From Solirubrum koreensis (GTDB lineage Bacteria > Bacteroidota > Bacteroidia > Cytophagales > Hymenobacteraceae), in NCBI RefSeq assembly GCF_039541855.1, contig NZ_BAABHA010000001.1:434001-498000 (forward strand): a DNA stretch of 64,000 nt. The letters run 5' to 3'. Every line of letters starts with the position of its first letter. The stretch's first letter is position 1. The notes under the pieces are model-generated. The model was not told where the DNA came from. It saw nothing but the letters and a program-made list of their open reading frames with translations, and did not search any database. Made by a program: the position numbers and the translations under genes. Positions 17,494-26,124 of this stretch are shown one piece after another.

Positions 17494-18693
17494 CTAGCGG
17501 CCGGATTGCTTGCGGCGCTGCATCTCCCGCTGAATGAGCATAAACTCGCGGCTGCTCTGTCCCGAAATAGCGGTATTCTCGTCGGCGCGGCGGAGCAGGT
17601 ATGGCATAACCGCCTCTACGGGGCCGTAAGGGACGTATTTGGCGGTATTGTAGCCGGCGTGCGCGAGGTTGTAGCTGAGGTTGTCGCTCATGCCGTAGAG
17701 TTGCGCGAACCACATTCGCTCGTCGCCGGGAGCTATGTCGTGCTCGGCCATGAGTTCGGCCAGCAGGCGCGAAGAATCTTCGTTGTGGGTGCCCGCGCAA
17801 ATGGCAAGGCGGTCAATGTGCTCCACGGAAAAGCGCAGGGCCTCGTTGTACAGGTCGTCGGTGGCTTGCTTACTGGGGTTGATGGGATTCTGGTAACCGC
17901 GCTGCGTAGCCGTGCGCGCTTCCTTCTCCATGTAGGCGCCGCGCACCAGCTTGGCGCCTACGTAGTAGCCTTCGGCCACACCCAGCTCGTAATCGTGGCG
18001 TAGGCCGTCGAGACGGTCGTGGCGGTAGAGCTGGTAGGTGTTCCACACAATGGCCCGCTCGCGGTTGTAGCGGCGCATCATGTCGCGGGCCAGGTCATCG
18101 ATGGTGGTTTGGAACCAGCTTTCCTCGGCGTCCACAAATACGCGTACCTGCTTCTCGTGGGCACGGCGGCAAATGGCGTCTACGCGCTCCAGGGCGCGGT
18201 CGTAGCTGGTTTGCTCGGCGGCCGTCAGGGCTTTGCCGGCCTGTACTTTTTCCAGCAGGGCGCTATCGGCCACACCGGTTACTTTAAACACCGAAAACGG
18301 AATGTGGGGGTTGCCGGCGGCCAAGTCAATGGTGCGGAGCAACTCGTCGCGGGTATGGTCGAAGCTCTTTTCGCTGCCTTCGCCCTCTACCGAATAGTCC
18401 AGGATGGTGCCGATTTTATAACGGCCCAGCTCGGCAATTACCGGCTTGCACTCGGCAATGGTTTCGCCGCCGCAGAATTGCTGGAAGATGGTGTACTTAA
18501 CGGCCGTTTTAGTACCGGGCAGGCCCCAGCCCAACGCCTTCTTCATTAAGCCGCCGCCAAAGCTTACCAGCGACTTGTTGTTCATGGCCGCAAACAGGGC
18601 GTACATGCGCCGCAATTCGGCATCGGACTTAGAGGCAAACGCAATGGCGGTATTGTCGAAGGAAACGACGGGCTTTGTTTGGGGAACGGGCAT
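17494..18693 (-). CDS. Proline dehydrogenase
   Basis: A 399-residue FAD enzyme that oxidises proline to pyrroline-5-carboxylate, the first step of proline catabolism. The start at 18693 (MPVPQTKPVVSFDNTAIAFASKSD) matches the usual N terminus. Conserved stretches: DYSVEGE, FSVFKVTGV, VRVFVDAEESWFQTTIDDLA, KLVRGAYMEKEA, ICAGTHNEDSS and a late YVPYGPVEAVMPYLLRRADEN. These are the active-site beta-barrel motifs of the PutA/PRODH family. It is monofunctional, with no P5C dehydrogenase domain. A TATCTTCG box, close to TAnnTTTG, lies 24 bases upstream (18717-18724, minus strand). Confidence 0.93.
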   Translation of the reverse strand: MPVPQTKPVVSFDNTAIAFASKSDAELRRMYALFAAMNNKSLVSFGGGLMKKALGWGLPGTKTAVKYTIFQQFCGGETIAECKPVIAELGRYKIGTILDYSVEGEGSEKSFDHTRDELLRTIDLAAGNPHIPFSVFKVTGVADSALLEKVQAGKALTAAEQTSYDRALERVDAICRRAHEKQVRVFVDAEESWFQTTIDDLARDMMRRYNRERAIVWNTYQLYRHDRLDGLRHDYELGVAEGYYVGAKLVRGAYMEKEARTATQRGYQNPINPSKQATDDLYNEALRFSVEHIDRLAICAGTHNEDSSRLLAELMAEHDIAPGDERMWFAQLYGMSDNLSYNLAHAGYNTAKYVPYGPVEAVMPYLLRRADENTAISGQSSREFMLIQREMQRRKQSGR

Positions 18694-18840
18694 GCAGAGC
18701 GGTAGATTTGGAGCAGCGAAGATAGCCACGAAACAACGTTTCGGGGGAGGTAGTTACATCACGGGCTGCTTATCTGACCAGCTTCGCATTCTTTCTTTCG
18801 CGGTTGCCATTTTCGGCTGCAAAGGCCGCTTCCCCATTCC

Positions 18841-19923
18841 ATGGAAATCGATACCTACTTCACGCGCATGTTGGCCCACAAAGGCCAGCCGCTGCTGTTT
18901 GCCGGTCCGTGCTCGGCCGAAACCGAAGAACAAGTGCTGGCCACCGCCCGCGGGTTGCAGGGCGTAGGCGTCGATTTGTTCCGGGCCGGTATCTGGAAGC
19001 CGCGCACACGCCCGGGTTCGTTTGAGGGTATTGGTACGGAAGGGTTGCGCTGGCTACAGCGAGTTAAGGCGGAATATGGCCTGCCCGTAACGGTGGAAGT
19101 GGCCACGCCGCGCCACGTGGAAGAATGCCTGGCACACGGCATCGATGTACTCTGGATTGGGGCCCGCACCACCGTAAACCCCTTTGCGGTGCAGGAGCTG
19201 GCCGAAGCCCTGGGCGGAACCGGTGTGCCGGTAATGGTGAAGAACCCGGTGAATCCCGACCTCGCGCTGTGGGCCGGCGCCCTGGAACGCCTCGACCGTG
19301 CCGGCGTGCGTGACCTGGCCGCCATTCACCGCGGCTTCAGCACCGGAGCGCCTTCGCGCTACCGCAACGCGCCCACCTGGGGCATTCCTATTGAGCTGAA
19401 AACGCGCTTTCCCGAAATTCCGCTCATCTGCGACCCCAGCCATATTACCGGTCGCCGCGACTTGCTGATGCCCGTGGCTCAAAAAGCCCTCGACCTAGAC
19501 TACGACGGCTTGATGCTGGAAACGCACCCCGACCCGGATAACGCCTGGAGCGACGCCGCGCAGCAGGTAACGCCGCAGCGCCTCGCAGAAATGGTGCACG
19601 AACTCAAGCACCGCTACCGTACCACCGACAACGCCGATTACCTCAACAAAGCCGAAGAACTGCGCCAGAAAATGGACGTGGCCGATCAGGATATTATTGA
19701 GGCGCTGGCGCGGCGCATGGCCCTGGTGGAGGAACTAGCTGAGTATAAAAAGCAGAACAACGTAAAAATTCTGCAGCTGGACCGCTGGAACGAGATTTAC
19801 ACGAGCCGTCCGGAATGGGCCAACCGACTACGGGTAAACGATAAGTTTGTGGCCGAGCTCTACAAACTCATTCACATCGAAAGCATCCGCAAGCAAACCG
19901 AAATCATGCAGCGGCCCGAGTAG
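18841..19923 (+). CDS. aroG-aroQ: Bifunctional DAHP synthase / chorismate mutase (type II)
   Basis: A 360-residue fusion. Residues 1 to about 265 are DAHP synthase, which joins phosphoenolpyruvate and erythrose 4-phosphate to start the shikimate pathway: AGPCSAETEEQ, KPRTRPGSFEGIG, VMVKNPVNPD and CDPSHITGRRD. Residues about 275-355 are an AroQ-type chorismate mutase (LRQKMDVADQDIIEALARRM, ... RWNEIYTSR). This order is the standard one in Bacteroidota, and the mutase domain can serve as a feedback sensor. The other pathway genes aroB and aroA lie about 2 kb downstream on the same strand. Confidence 0.95.
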   Translation: MEIDTYFTRMLAHKGQPLLFAGPCSAETEEQVLATARGLQGVGVDLFRAGIWKPRTRPGSFEGIGTEGLRWLQRVKAEYGLPVTVEVATPRHVEECLAHGIDVLWIGARTTVNPFAVQELAEALGGTGVPVMVKNPVNPDLALWAGALERLDRAGVRDLAAIHRGFSTGAPSRYRNAPTWGIPIELKTRFPEIPLICDPSHITGRRDLLMPVAQKALDLDYDGLMLETHPDPDNAWSDAAQQVTPQRLAEMVHELKHRYRTTDNADYLNKAEELRQKMDVADQDIIEALARRMALVEELAEYKKQNNVKILQLDRWNEIYTSRPEWANRLRVNDKFVAELYKLIHIESIRKQTEIMQRPE

Positions 19924-19940
19924 TTCGGGGCTTATTCGCG

Positions 19941-20348
19941 TTAGCGTGAGTTGGTGCGGGAATACGTGTAGCGGGGCGCATCGAAGCACAAGCCGTAGTC
20001 AATGACCAGCACGTCGCCGGAAAGGGTATAGGTAGCGCCCGGCGTTAAACTGGTCCAACTGAAGGTGATGACCGGGGCGTTGGTTTCGCAGGCGGCAGCT
20101 CCGGTGCTGAGCTCATAGGTACCGGTTTGCACTACCTGCCCGTTTAGGTAGCGGGTGGCATTGCCGGCGGCGTCGAGCTCCAGCGCTTCGTTAGGCACGG
20201 GCGCATTGGCTGGGCAGTAGCATTCCAGCTTGGTAACGGTCCAGTACCCCGCCACGCCCGAGACTTGCGGCTTGGTATCGTCGTCGGTTTGGCAGCTGCT
20301 GGCCAGTAGCGCGCTCAAAAGCAAGGTATAAAGGGCAGAAGCTTTCAT
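19941..20348 (-). CDS. Lipocalin-like lipoprotein
   Basis: A 135-residue lipoprotein with leader MKASALYTLLLSALLASSC (Cys19). The mature part starts GVAGYWTVTKLECYC and continues in short beta strands, including a GTYEL turn and a final pair (YTLSGDVLVIDYGLC). The GxW motif at the start and the length fit small lipocalin-like domains. It is the last of three similar genes in a row on this strand. Role unknown. Confidence 0.7.
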   Translation of the reverse strand: MKASALYTLLLSALLASSCQTDDDTKPQVSGVAGYWTVTKLECYCPANAPVPNEALELDAAGNATRYLNGQVVQTGTYELSTGAAACETNAPVITFSWTSLTPGATYTLSGDVLVIDYGLCFDAPRYTYSRTNSR

Positions 20349-20390
20349 TGGTATAAAAAAAAGGAAGTGAAATCGATAAAACCGGCGGCT

Positions 20391-20813
20391 CTAACGGCGT
20401 TGGTAGTACTCAATACAACCATCGAGCGGCGCGCAGCCGTCGAGCACCAGCCGGCTGCCTTTTTTCTCGTAGCCCCGCTCCCAGACGTGAGTGCGAAACG
20501 TGAGCCGCATGGTTTCCGCTTGCCCGCCGCAGGCTTGTTTCTGCAGAATTTCATACCGAGCCGTGTCCTTCGGCTGGTCGTTCACGAAGAAGTAAGCTTT
20601 GTCGGCGGCAAACAGCACGCTTTCCCGGCGGCCGGTAGATTCTACGGTGTGCGGGCCGCTCATCCCGCAAGAGCTGGATACCCAGACCCAGCGGCCCTCC
20701 AGCCCAAATTCCGGTTCCGGCGCGTGGCAGTCGTCCTGGCAGGCCGTTAGGGCAAGCAGCCCAGCGGCAGCCAGTAGCGAGGAAAATGAAAACAGCGTAC
20801 GAAAAGGACGCAT
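20391..20813 (-). CDS. Lipocalin-like lipoprotein
   Basis: A 140-residue lipoprotein with leader ending ALTAC. A GxW strand (GLEGRWVWVSSSCGM) and later ARYEILQ and GSRLVLDGCAPLDG follow. Two or more cysteine pairs could form disulfides. It shares size and layout with its neighbours at 19941 and 20846 and is probably a diverged tandem paralogue; the three are 30-45 bases apart and likely co-transcribed. Confidence 0.7.
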   Translation of the reverse strand: MRPFRTLFSFSSLLAAAGLLALTACQDDCHAPEPEFGLEGRWVWVSSSCGMSGPHTVESTGRRESVLFAADKAYFFVNDQPKDTARYEILQKQACGGQAETMRLTFRTHVWERGYEKKGSRLVLDGCAPLDGCIEYYQRR

Positions 20814-20845
20814 CGTAAGTCAGAAGAAGGGTAAGAGAACAGTTC

Positions 20846-21253
20846 TTAGCGGGAGTACTGGTGCAACTGACCGTCGGCCGCCTCGTCGCGCAGGGTGAGT
20901 AGCGAGCCACTGATAAAAGCCGACTGATCCAAACCGCTGCCGTACTTGACGATAATGGCGTTCTGCCGGTCGATAACCGACGTGCCTCGGCTTACCGAAT
21001 AGGTGTCGGTGGCCACCAGGCGGCCGTTGCGGTAGCGGCGAACCTGACCGTCAGCCCCAAACTCCAGCTGCTGCTGGTCGCCGGTGCCAGCAGGCGTAAG
21101 CACCTGCCCCGTAAAACCGCCCGAGGTTTGGCTCCAAGTCCAGCTGTCCTGCAATAACGGCCCTGCCGTGGGTTCCAGGGTGTCGGTTTCCTTGGAGCAG
21201 CCTGTTAACAAGGCTGCAGCCAGTAAAAGCGGTAAAGTAAGACGCCGAAACAT
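20846..21253 (-). CDS. Lipoprotein of the lipocalin-like trio
   Basis: 135 residues from ATG 21253, which opens the lipobox leader MFRRLTLPLLLAAALLTGC. An upstream in-frame start is not needed. The mature protein has a SWTW strand (as in GxW), QQLEFGADGQVRRYRNG, GTSVIDRQN and GSLLTLRDEAADG. First gene of the trio. Function unknown; outer-membrane attachment is inferred from the lipobox. Confidence 0.7.
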   Translation of the reverse strand: MFRRLTLPLLLAAALLTGCSKETDTLEPTAGPLLQDSWTWSQTSGGFTGQVLTPAGTGDQQQLEFGADGQVRRYRNGRLVATDTYSVSRGTSVIDRQNAIIVKYGSGLDQSAFISGSLLTLRDEAADGQLHQYSR

Positions 21254-21344
21254 GTAGAATTTCGTGAGGAGGTATATCCACACGATTCCCTCCTTGCCCA
21301 CGTGGTTGCAGGCCTGCCGCTAAAATATTTCTACGCCCGGGTAT

Positions 21345-21869
21345 TCATTCTGTGCGGGAAGTAGCCGGGGAAGACGAAGGTGGCCAGCCCGCTCCTGCAG
21401 CCAGTTGCGCTAATGCCGTTTCCACGTGGGTAACCTGGGCATCGGGGGTGAAAGGCGCGCTAACCCAAAGCAGCCAGGCTTGTTGCTGAGCAGTCGGCAG
21501 CGCCTGGTAAGCGCGGCAAGCGGCGGGAGCATCGGCCAAGCAGTCGAGCCAGTCGGCTTCGGTAATGCTGGGCGGTTCAGCGTCGGTGAACAGGCGCACG
21601 TGCACGGTGTCGCCGGCCTGCTTGCCCAGCTGGCGGCGCAGGGCGGCGTTAACGGGCAAAAAACGGCGGCCCTGGCCCATGGGCATTACGTGCATGGGCG
21701 GCAGCTGCACGTTGTCGAGCTGGCCGGTAACTTTAAGCACGCCGAAATGTTGACCCCGTTGCGGTGGCAGTGGCGGCAAGGGCGCGAAAGTCCAGCCACC
21801 TTTGCCGGCAAATTTCTCGAGGGTTACCTCGCAATCCACCAGCGGGGTTTTCGGCACGTCAGCAGTCAT
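21345..21869 (-). CDS. DUF1905 / YdeI-OmpD-associated family protein
   Basis: A 174-residue cytoplasmic protein. Residues about 10-95 fit DUF1905, a small beta-barrel (VTLEKFAGKGGWTFAPLP, then GVLKVTGQLDN, ... RRQLGKQAGDTVHVRLF). The C-terminal part (ADAPAACRAYQALPTAQQQAWLLW) is the helical bacteriocin-protection/YdeI region. The family is widespread, and its molecular job is not established. It is transcribed away from aroB; the shared intergenic space is about 100 bases. Confidence 0.8.
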   Translation of the reverse strand: MTADVPKTPLVDCEVTLEKFAGKGGWTFAPLPPLPPQRGQHFGVLKVTGQLDNVQLPPMHVMPMGQGRRFLPVNAALRRQLGKQAGDTVHVRLFTDAEPPSITEADWLDCLADAPAACRAYQALPTAQQQAWLLWVSAPFTPDAQVTHVETALAQLAAGAGWPPSSSPATSRTE

Positions 21870-21975
21870 GATAGAGGCACGTTACGCCGCTAAAAATAGC
21901 CGGTAAAGACGCTTGCTGCGTTAGGTAAAGGTGCCGTTGTGGCACAAACGCTCCCGAAAGCAGAACTTAGCGCCC

Positions 21976-23019
21976 GTGAATAACTCCTCCATCCACATCG
22001 GCTCCGACGCTTTGCCGGCTTTGGCTCAGCTGCTGCAGCGGCCCGGCACCACGCACGTAGCCGTGCTGGCCGATACCAACACCGCGCGCCTGTGCTACCC
22101 GCGCCTGCAGCCGCTGCTGCCTGACAACCATTTGCTGATTGAAATTTCAGCTGGCGAGGAACACAAAACCCTCTCTACCTGCGAACGGGTGTGGGCCGAG
22201 CTAACCGAGCACCGCTTCGACCGCCACAGCGTGCTGGTGTGCCTGGGCGGCGGCGTGGTAACCGACCTCGGCGGCTTTTGTGCGGCGCTTTACAAGCGCG
22301 GCATTCGGTGTGCCGTAGTTCCCACCACGCTGCTGGCGCAGGTAGACGCGGGCATTGGCGGCAAAACCGGCGTCGATTTTCAAGGGTTCAAAAACCATTT
22401 GGGCGTGTTTCAACTGCCCGAAGCCGTGTGCATCGAGCCCGAATTCCTAACCACCCTCGACCCACGCGAACTGCGTGCCGGTTACGCTGAGGTAGTAAAG
22501 CATTGGCTCATTGCCGACGCCGACGCGTTTATGCAGGGCCGCAACTACGGCTTGTTCGTGGACGATTGGGCAGCCGTGGTGCGCGAGTCGGTGGCGGTAA
22601 AGCAGGAAATTGTAGCACAGGACCCGTTGGAACGCGGGCCACGCAAGCTGCTCAACTTCGGGCATACCGTGGGCCACGCGCTAGAAAGCTACCTGCTGGG
22701 CCAGGCCGGCCGCGCTATTTTGCACGGCGAGGCCATTGCCGCCGGTATGGTGTGCGAGGCGTGGCTGTCGGTGCAGAAAGGGCTGCTAACAGAAAGCGAG
22801 CTGGACAAAATCGAAACCTTCCTGTTTTCGGTTTACGACAAGGTGCAGTTCGTGACCCTGGAAACCGAAGCCATTGCCGAACTCGCCCGCCAGGACAAGA
22901 AAAACCAAGGCGACACCATTAACTGCACGCTGCTGGAAGCCATTGGCCGCGGCGTGTACGATCAACCCGTAACCGTGGCCGAACTGGCCGATTCGCTGCG
23001 CTACTACCACCGCCTGTGA
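21976..23019 (+). CDS. aroB: 3-dehydroquinate synthase
   Basis: The second shikimate enzyme, converting DAHP to 3-dehydroquinate with NAD and a metal. 347 residues from the GTG at 21976 (gtgaataactcc). An earlier GTG at 21931 would add 15 residues of no known homology, so the later one is preferred, but this is not certain. Visible motifs: VCLGGGVVTDLGGFCAALYKRG (in part), PTTLLAQVDAGIGGKTGVD, the metal ligands in EVVKHWLIAD, NFGHTVGHALES and LHGEAIAAGM. Its TGA stop overlaps the aroA start by 4 bases, so translation is probably coupled. Confidence 0.92.
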   Translation: MNNSSIHIGSDALPALAQLLQRPGTTHVAVLADTNTARLCYPRLQPLLPDNHLLIEISAGEEHKTLSTCERVWAELTEHRFDRHSVLVCLGGGVVTDLGGFCAALYKRGIRCAVVPTTLLAQVDAGIGGKTGVDFQGFKNHLGVFQLPEAVCIEPEFLTTLDPRELRAGYAEVVKHWLIADADAFMQGRNYGLFVDDWAAVVRESVAVKQEIVAQDPLERGPRKLLNFGHTVGHALESYLLGQAGRAILHGEAIAAGMVCEAWLSVQKGLLTESELDKIETFLFSVYDKVQFVTLETEAIAELARQDKKNQGDTINCTLLEAIGRGVYDQPVTVAELADSLRYYHRL

Positions 23020-24254
23020 CCTACCCCGATTCGTTTACCCTGCACTGGACCGGTGGCCCGCTCTGCGGCACGGCGCAACTGCCCGCCTCCAAAAGCGAAA
23101 GCAACCGCGTGCTGATTTTGCAGGCCCTGGCCGGTGGCGGCACGCTCGAAAACCTCTCCGAGGCCAACGACACCCAGCTGATGCGTCGCCTCTTGGCCGA
23201 TGCAGACGCCACCGAGATTAATGCCGAAGACGCCGGCACCGTTATGCGGTTTCTTACCGCCTACCTGGCCGTTACGGGCCGTAATGTAACCCTCACCGGT
23301 ACGCCTCGCATGCTGGAACGCCCCATCGGTATTCTGGTGGACGCGTTGCGGCAACTGGGAGCCGTAATCGACTACGAGGGCCGCGAAGGCTACCCGCCGC
23401 TGCGGCTGCGCGGCTGGCAACCCGTGGAGTCGGCGCCGCTGCAGGTGCGCGGCGACGTGAGCAGCCAGTTCATTTCGGCCCTCATGATGATTGGCCCGCT
23501 GGTGCCCGGCGGCTTGCATTTGCAGCTCACCGGCCACATCGGCTCGCGCCCTTATATTCAGATGACGGCCGAGCTCATGCGCCATTTCGGCGCCGAAGTG
23601 GAAGTGCACGAACGCGACGTGCGCGTCAGCGAGCGGCCTTACCTGCCGGCCGATTACCACGTGGAGTCCGATTGGTCGGCGGCCAGTTACTGGTACAGCC
23701 TGGTGGCGCTGGCGCCCACCGGTTCGCAGGTGCGGCTGCCGGGGCTGCGGCGCCAGTCCCTGCAGGGCGACCAGGTTGTGCGACACCTGATGGAGTCGTT
23801 GGGCGTGCGCACCGAGTTCGAAGACGAAGGGGTAACGCTGTACCAAATGCCTGCCGAAAGCCGCTCTTCCCGCGTGGCCATGAACTTCACCGATTGCCCC
23901 GACCTGGCCCAAACCATTGCCGTGGCTGCCGCGGCTACCGGCGTGGTGGTGGACATGACCGGTCTGGAAAGCCTGCGCATCAAGGAAACCGACCGCATTG
24001 CCGCCCTGCAAACAGAGCTGGCCAAGTTTGGGGCCGCCCTAAAACCGACCGTCGACGACGTGTTTCAGGTAACGGCCAACGATTTTGAGGTGCGCGAGCA
24101 GCACGTGGCTACTTACCACGACCACCGCATGGCTATGGCGTTTGCTCCGTTGGCATTTCGGGGCCGTCTCACCGTCGAAAAGCCCGTTGTGGTGCGCAAG
24201 TCGTACCCGTTTTTCTGGGAAGAGCTACGGCAGGCCGGCTTTGATCTGCAGTAA
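23016..24254 (+). CDS. aroA: 5-enolpyruvylshikimate-3-phosphate synthase
   Basis: The sixth shikimate enzyme, adding enolpyruvyl from PEP to shikimate 3-phosphate. 412 residues, a little shorter than most. It starts at a GTG (23016) overlapping the aroB stop as GTGA. Motifs: PASKSESNRVLIL (shikimate phosphate binding), ....AGTVMRFLTAYLA, ....DVSSQFISALMM, DWSAASYWYSLVAL and ESLRIKETDRIAAL. The C-terminal DHRMAMAFAPLA is also present. It ends 11 bases before the convergent metal-receptor gene. Confidence 0.95.
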   Translation: MTYPDSFTLHWTGGPLCGTAQLPASKSESNRVLILQALAGGGTLENLSEANDTQLMRRLLADADATEINAEDAGTVMRFLTAYLAVTGRNVTLTGTPRMLERPIGILVDALRQLGAVIDYEGREGYPPLRLRGWQPVESAPLQVRGDVSSQFISALMMIGPLVPGGLHLQLTGHIGSRPYIQMTAELMRHFGAEVEVHERDVRVSERPYLPADYHVESDWSAASYWYSLVALAPTGSQVRLPGLRRQSLQGDQVVRHLMESLGVRTEFEDEGVTLYQMPAESRSSRVAMNFTDCPDLAQTIAVAAAATGVVVDMTGLESLRIKETDRIAALQTELAKFGAALKPTVDDVFQVTANDFEVREQHVATYHDHRMAMAFAPLAFRGRLTVEKPVVVRKSYPFFWEELRQAGFDLQ

Positions 24255-24265
24255 AGGCGCTTGTT

Positions 24266-25072
24266 TTACAACTCTTGCCGCAGCTTTTGCAGGTAAGCCG
24301 GTGTATGCTGTAAGCGGCTGCCGTACCAGCTAAACAACTCGCCGTCCACAATCTGAATGCGGGCCTGCGGGCATATTTGCTGGAATTCAGCCACGTGCTT
24401 TTCTCCGAAAGGGTAGGGCTCGGAGGAAAGCAAAATCACGTCGGGTTGAGCGGCGGCTAGTTCTTCGGCGCTGATTTCAGGGTAGCGGGTGCAGTCGGCA
24501 AAAGCATTGGTGAAGCCCGCCCGCCGCAGAATATCGTCGATGAAAGTGCCGGGCGCAGCTATCATGTACGGCTTGCGCCAAATAAAATAGGCGGCCGAAA
24601 GGCGGGGCTCGGCGGGCGTTAGTTGAGCGAAGGAAGCGGCAATGGTTTCGCTCAGGGCATCGGCTTTGGTTTTGGCGCCGGTAATCAGGCCAAGCTGCCG
24701 CATCATGCGCAGGGAATCGTCCAGCGTGAAAATGTCGCTCATCCATACCGGGTAGCGGGCTGCCAACTGCTCGATGCCTTCCTGGTAGTTTTCTTCTTTG
24801 TTGCCGATGATTAAATCGGGCTTTAGCGCCTCTATTTTATCGAAGTGGAAGTTCTTGGTGCCGCCTACCACGGTGGCTTGCTCCCGTGCTTCGGCCGGAT
24901 GAATGCAGAACTTGGTAACGCCCACCACCCGTTTGCCCAAGCCCAGATCGAACAGCAGCTCGGTTTGCGACGGCACCAGCGACACAATGCGCTGCGGCGG
25001 AAACGGCACGGCCACGCGCCGGTCCATTTGGTCGGTTACGGTGAGCGGGGGAAAAACGGGCGGTAGCTGCAT
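24266..25072 (-). CDS. Helical-backbone metal receptor (BtuF/FhuD-like), no signal peptide
   Basis: 268 residues of the TroA/BtuF superfamily: RIVSLVPSQTELLFDLGLGKR, GVTKFCIHPAEA, EALKPDLIIGNKEEN, the long backbone helix and a C-terminal lobe (AAQPDVILLSSEPYPFGEKH). Family members bind cobalamin, haem or siderophores for an ABC importer. Unusually, the N terminus (MQLPPVFPPLTVTDQMD) is neither a signal peptide nor a lipobox, so this copy may be cytoplasmic. No permease or ATPase is adjacent. It lies 3 bases downstream of the glycosyltransferase gene, so the two are co-transcribed. Confidence 0.8.
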   Translation of the reverse strand: MQLPPVFPPLTVTDQMDRRVAVPFPPQRIVSLVPSQTELLFDLGLGKRVVGVTKFCIHPAEAREQATVVGGTKNFHFDKIEALKPDLIIGNKEENYQEGIEQLAARYPVWMSDIFTLDDSLRMMRQLGLITGAKTKADALSETIAASFAQLTPAEPRLSAAYFIWRKPYMIAAPGTFIDDILRRAGFTNAFADCTRYPEISAEELAAAQPDVILLSSEPYPFGEKHVAEFQQICPQARIQIVDGELFSWYGSRLQHTPAYLQKLRQEL

Positions 25073-25075
25073 GGC

Positions 25076-25948
25076 CTATACCAAGCGGTAATTGCGGTAC
25101 TCGAAAAAGCGTTTGCCGGTGAGCTTTTCCACCCAGTGCAGCACGCGGTTTTTTAGCTTGAAACGCTTGCGCGTCACGTCAATGTCAACCTTCCAGTTTT
25201 GACGCGCTACGCGCTCCTGCATCACCTTGGGGTGCGTGCCCTGAAACAGCTGCAGCGAGTCGTAATCGTCGAAGTTGAATGCTTCGGCGGCGGCCAGCGG
25301 GTGCTCTTCGGGGGCTTTGTCTTCGGCCCACAGCTGGTCTAGGTTCTTGATTTTAGTGAGCATTTGCTGGGGGCTTTTCACCCAGCCGTAATGGTATACG
25401 GCGGCATTAGCTGGCTTCACGCGCAGCTTTTCGCCGTTGCGCCGGAAACCTTGCGCGTCGCGGTACGAACGAATGGCCGGGTCGTTGCGCACTAGGCGCA
25501 CCTCTCGGCGGTACCAGCGGCGACTGTCGCCCACGTAATCGAAGGTGCCGTAAAAGTGCGTGTAATCGAATAGCAGCCCGTCCACCTCTGGGTCGTGCAG
25601 GTACTGCTTGGCCGCTTGCCGAATGGCGGCGTGGTACTGCTCGTGCACCACCTCGTCGGCCTGAATGTAAAAGGCCCAGTCGGCATCGGGGCTGATTTCC
25701 CGGAAAGCTTTGTCGGTTTCCACGGCCAGTACGGCGCCGCCCTGCCTCAGCGCCGGGTCCCACACCGAGTGTACGATGCGGATTTTAGGCGAGTTGATGC
25801 TGCGAATCAGGCCTTCGGTATCGTCGTCGCTGGCGCCCACGCTCACCACCATTTCATCAACGACGGGCAGGATGGAGCGAATGGCTTCCACCACGGGGTA
25901 GTCGTTGATAACGGCATTGCGAATGATGGTGAAGCCGGAAATGAACAT
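25076..25948 (-). CDS. Family 2 glycosyltransferase
   Basis: A 290-residue GT-A fold enzyme. FTIIRNAVINDYPVVEAIRS is the N-terminal nucleotide-sugar strand, followed by VSVGASDDDTEGLIRSI and DWAFYIQADEVVHEQY, where the QADE replaces the usual DxD. The C terminus is basic and aromatic (VLHWVEKLTGKRFFEYRNYR). It probably transfers a sugar in cell-envelope glycan synthesis, but donor and acceptor are unknown. It shares a transcript with the metal receptor downstream. Confidence 0.85.
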   Translation of the reverse strand: MFISGFTIIRNAVINDYPVVEAIRSILPVVDEMVVSVGASDDDTEGLIRSINSPKIRIVHSVWDPALRQGGAVLAVETDKAFREISPDADWAFYIQADEVVHEQYHAAIRQAAKQYLHDPEVDGLLFDYTHFYGTFDYVGDSRRWYRREVRLVRNDPAIRSYRDAQGFRRNGEKLRVKPANAAVYHYGWVKSPQQMLTKIKNLDQLWAEDKAPEEHPLAAAEAFNFDDYDSLQLFQGTHPKVMQERVARQNWKVDIDVTRKRFKLKNRVLHWVEKLTGKRFFEYRNYRLV

Positions 25949-25984
25949 GCGGGTGTGATGGGTAAGCGAATTAGAGGTAACAAA

Positions 25985-26107
25985 AGAACGTCATTCCGAG
26001 CGAAGCCGAGGAATCTCGCGTGCTGACGGCGAATAGTAAATCCAGAGGAAAAGATACTATCCAGCTAAACACGCGAGATTCCTCGGCTTCGCTCGGAATG
26101 ACGTTCT
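25985..26107. repeat. 38-bp inverted-repeat pair (dispersed repeat family)
   Basis: Arms 25985-26022 and 26070-26107 are perfect reverse complements 38 bases long, flanking a 47-base core. The arm includes cattccgagcgaagccgagg. A degenerate copy of the same arm (33 of 38 matching) lies at 52393-52430, so this is a dispersed element and not a local terminator. It occupies the space between two same-strand genes. Confidence 0.85.
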
Positions 26108-26124
26108 ATCAGAGCCGTAGTGGC

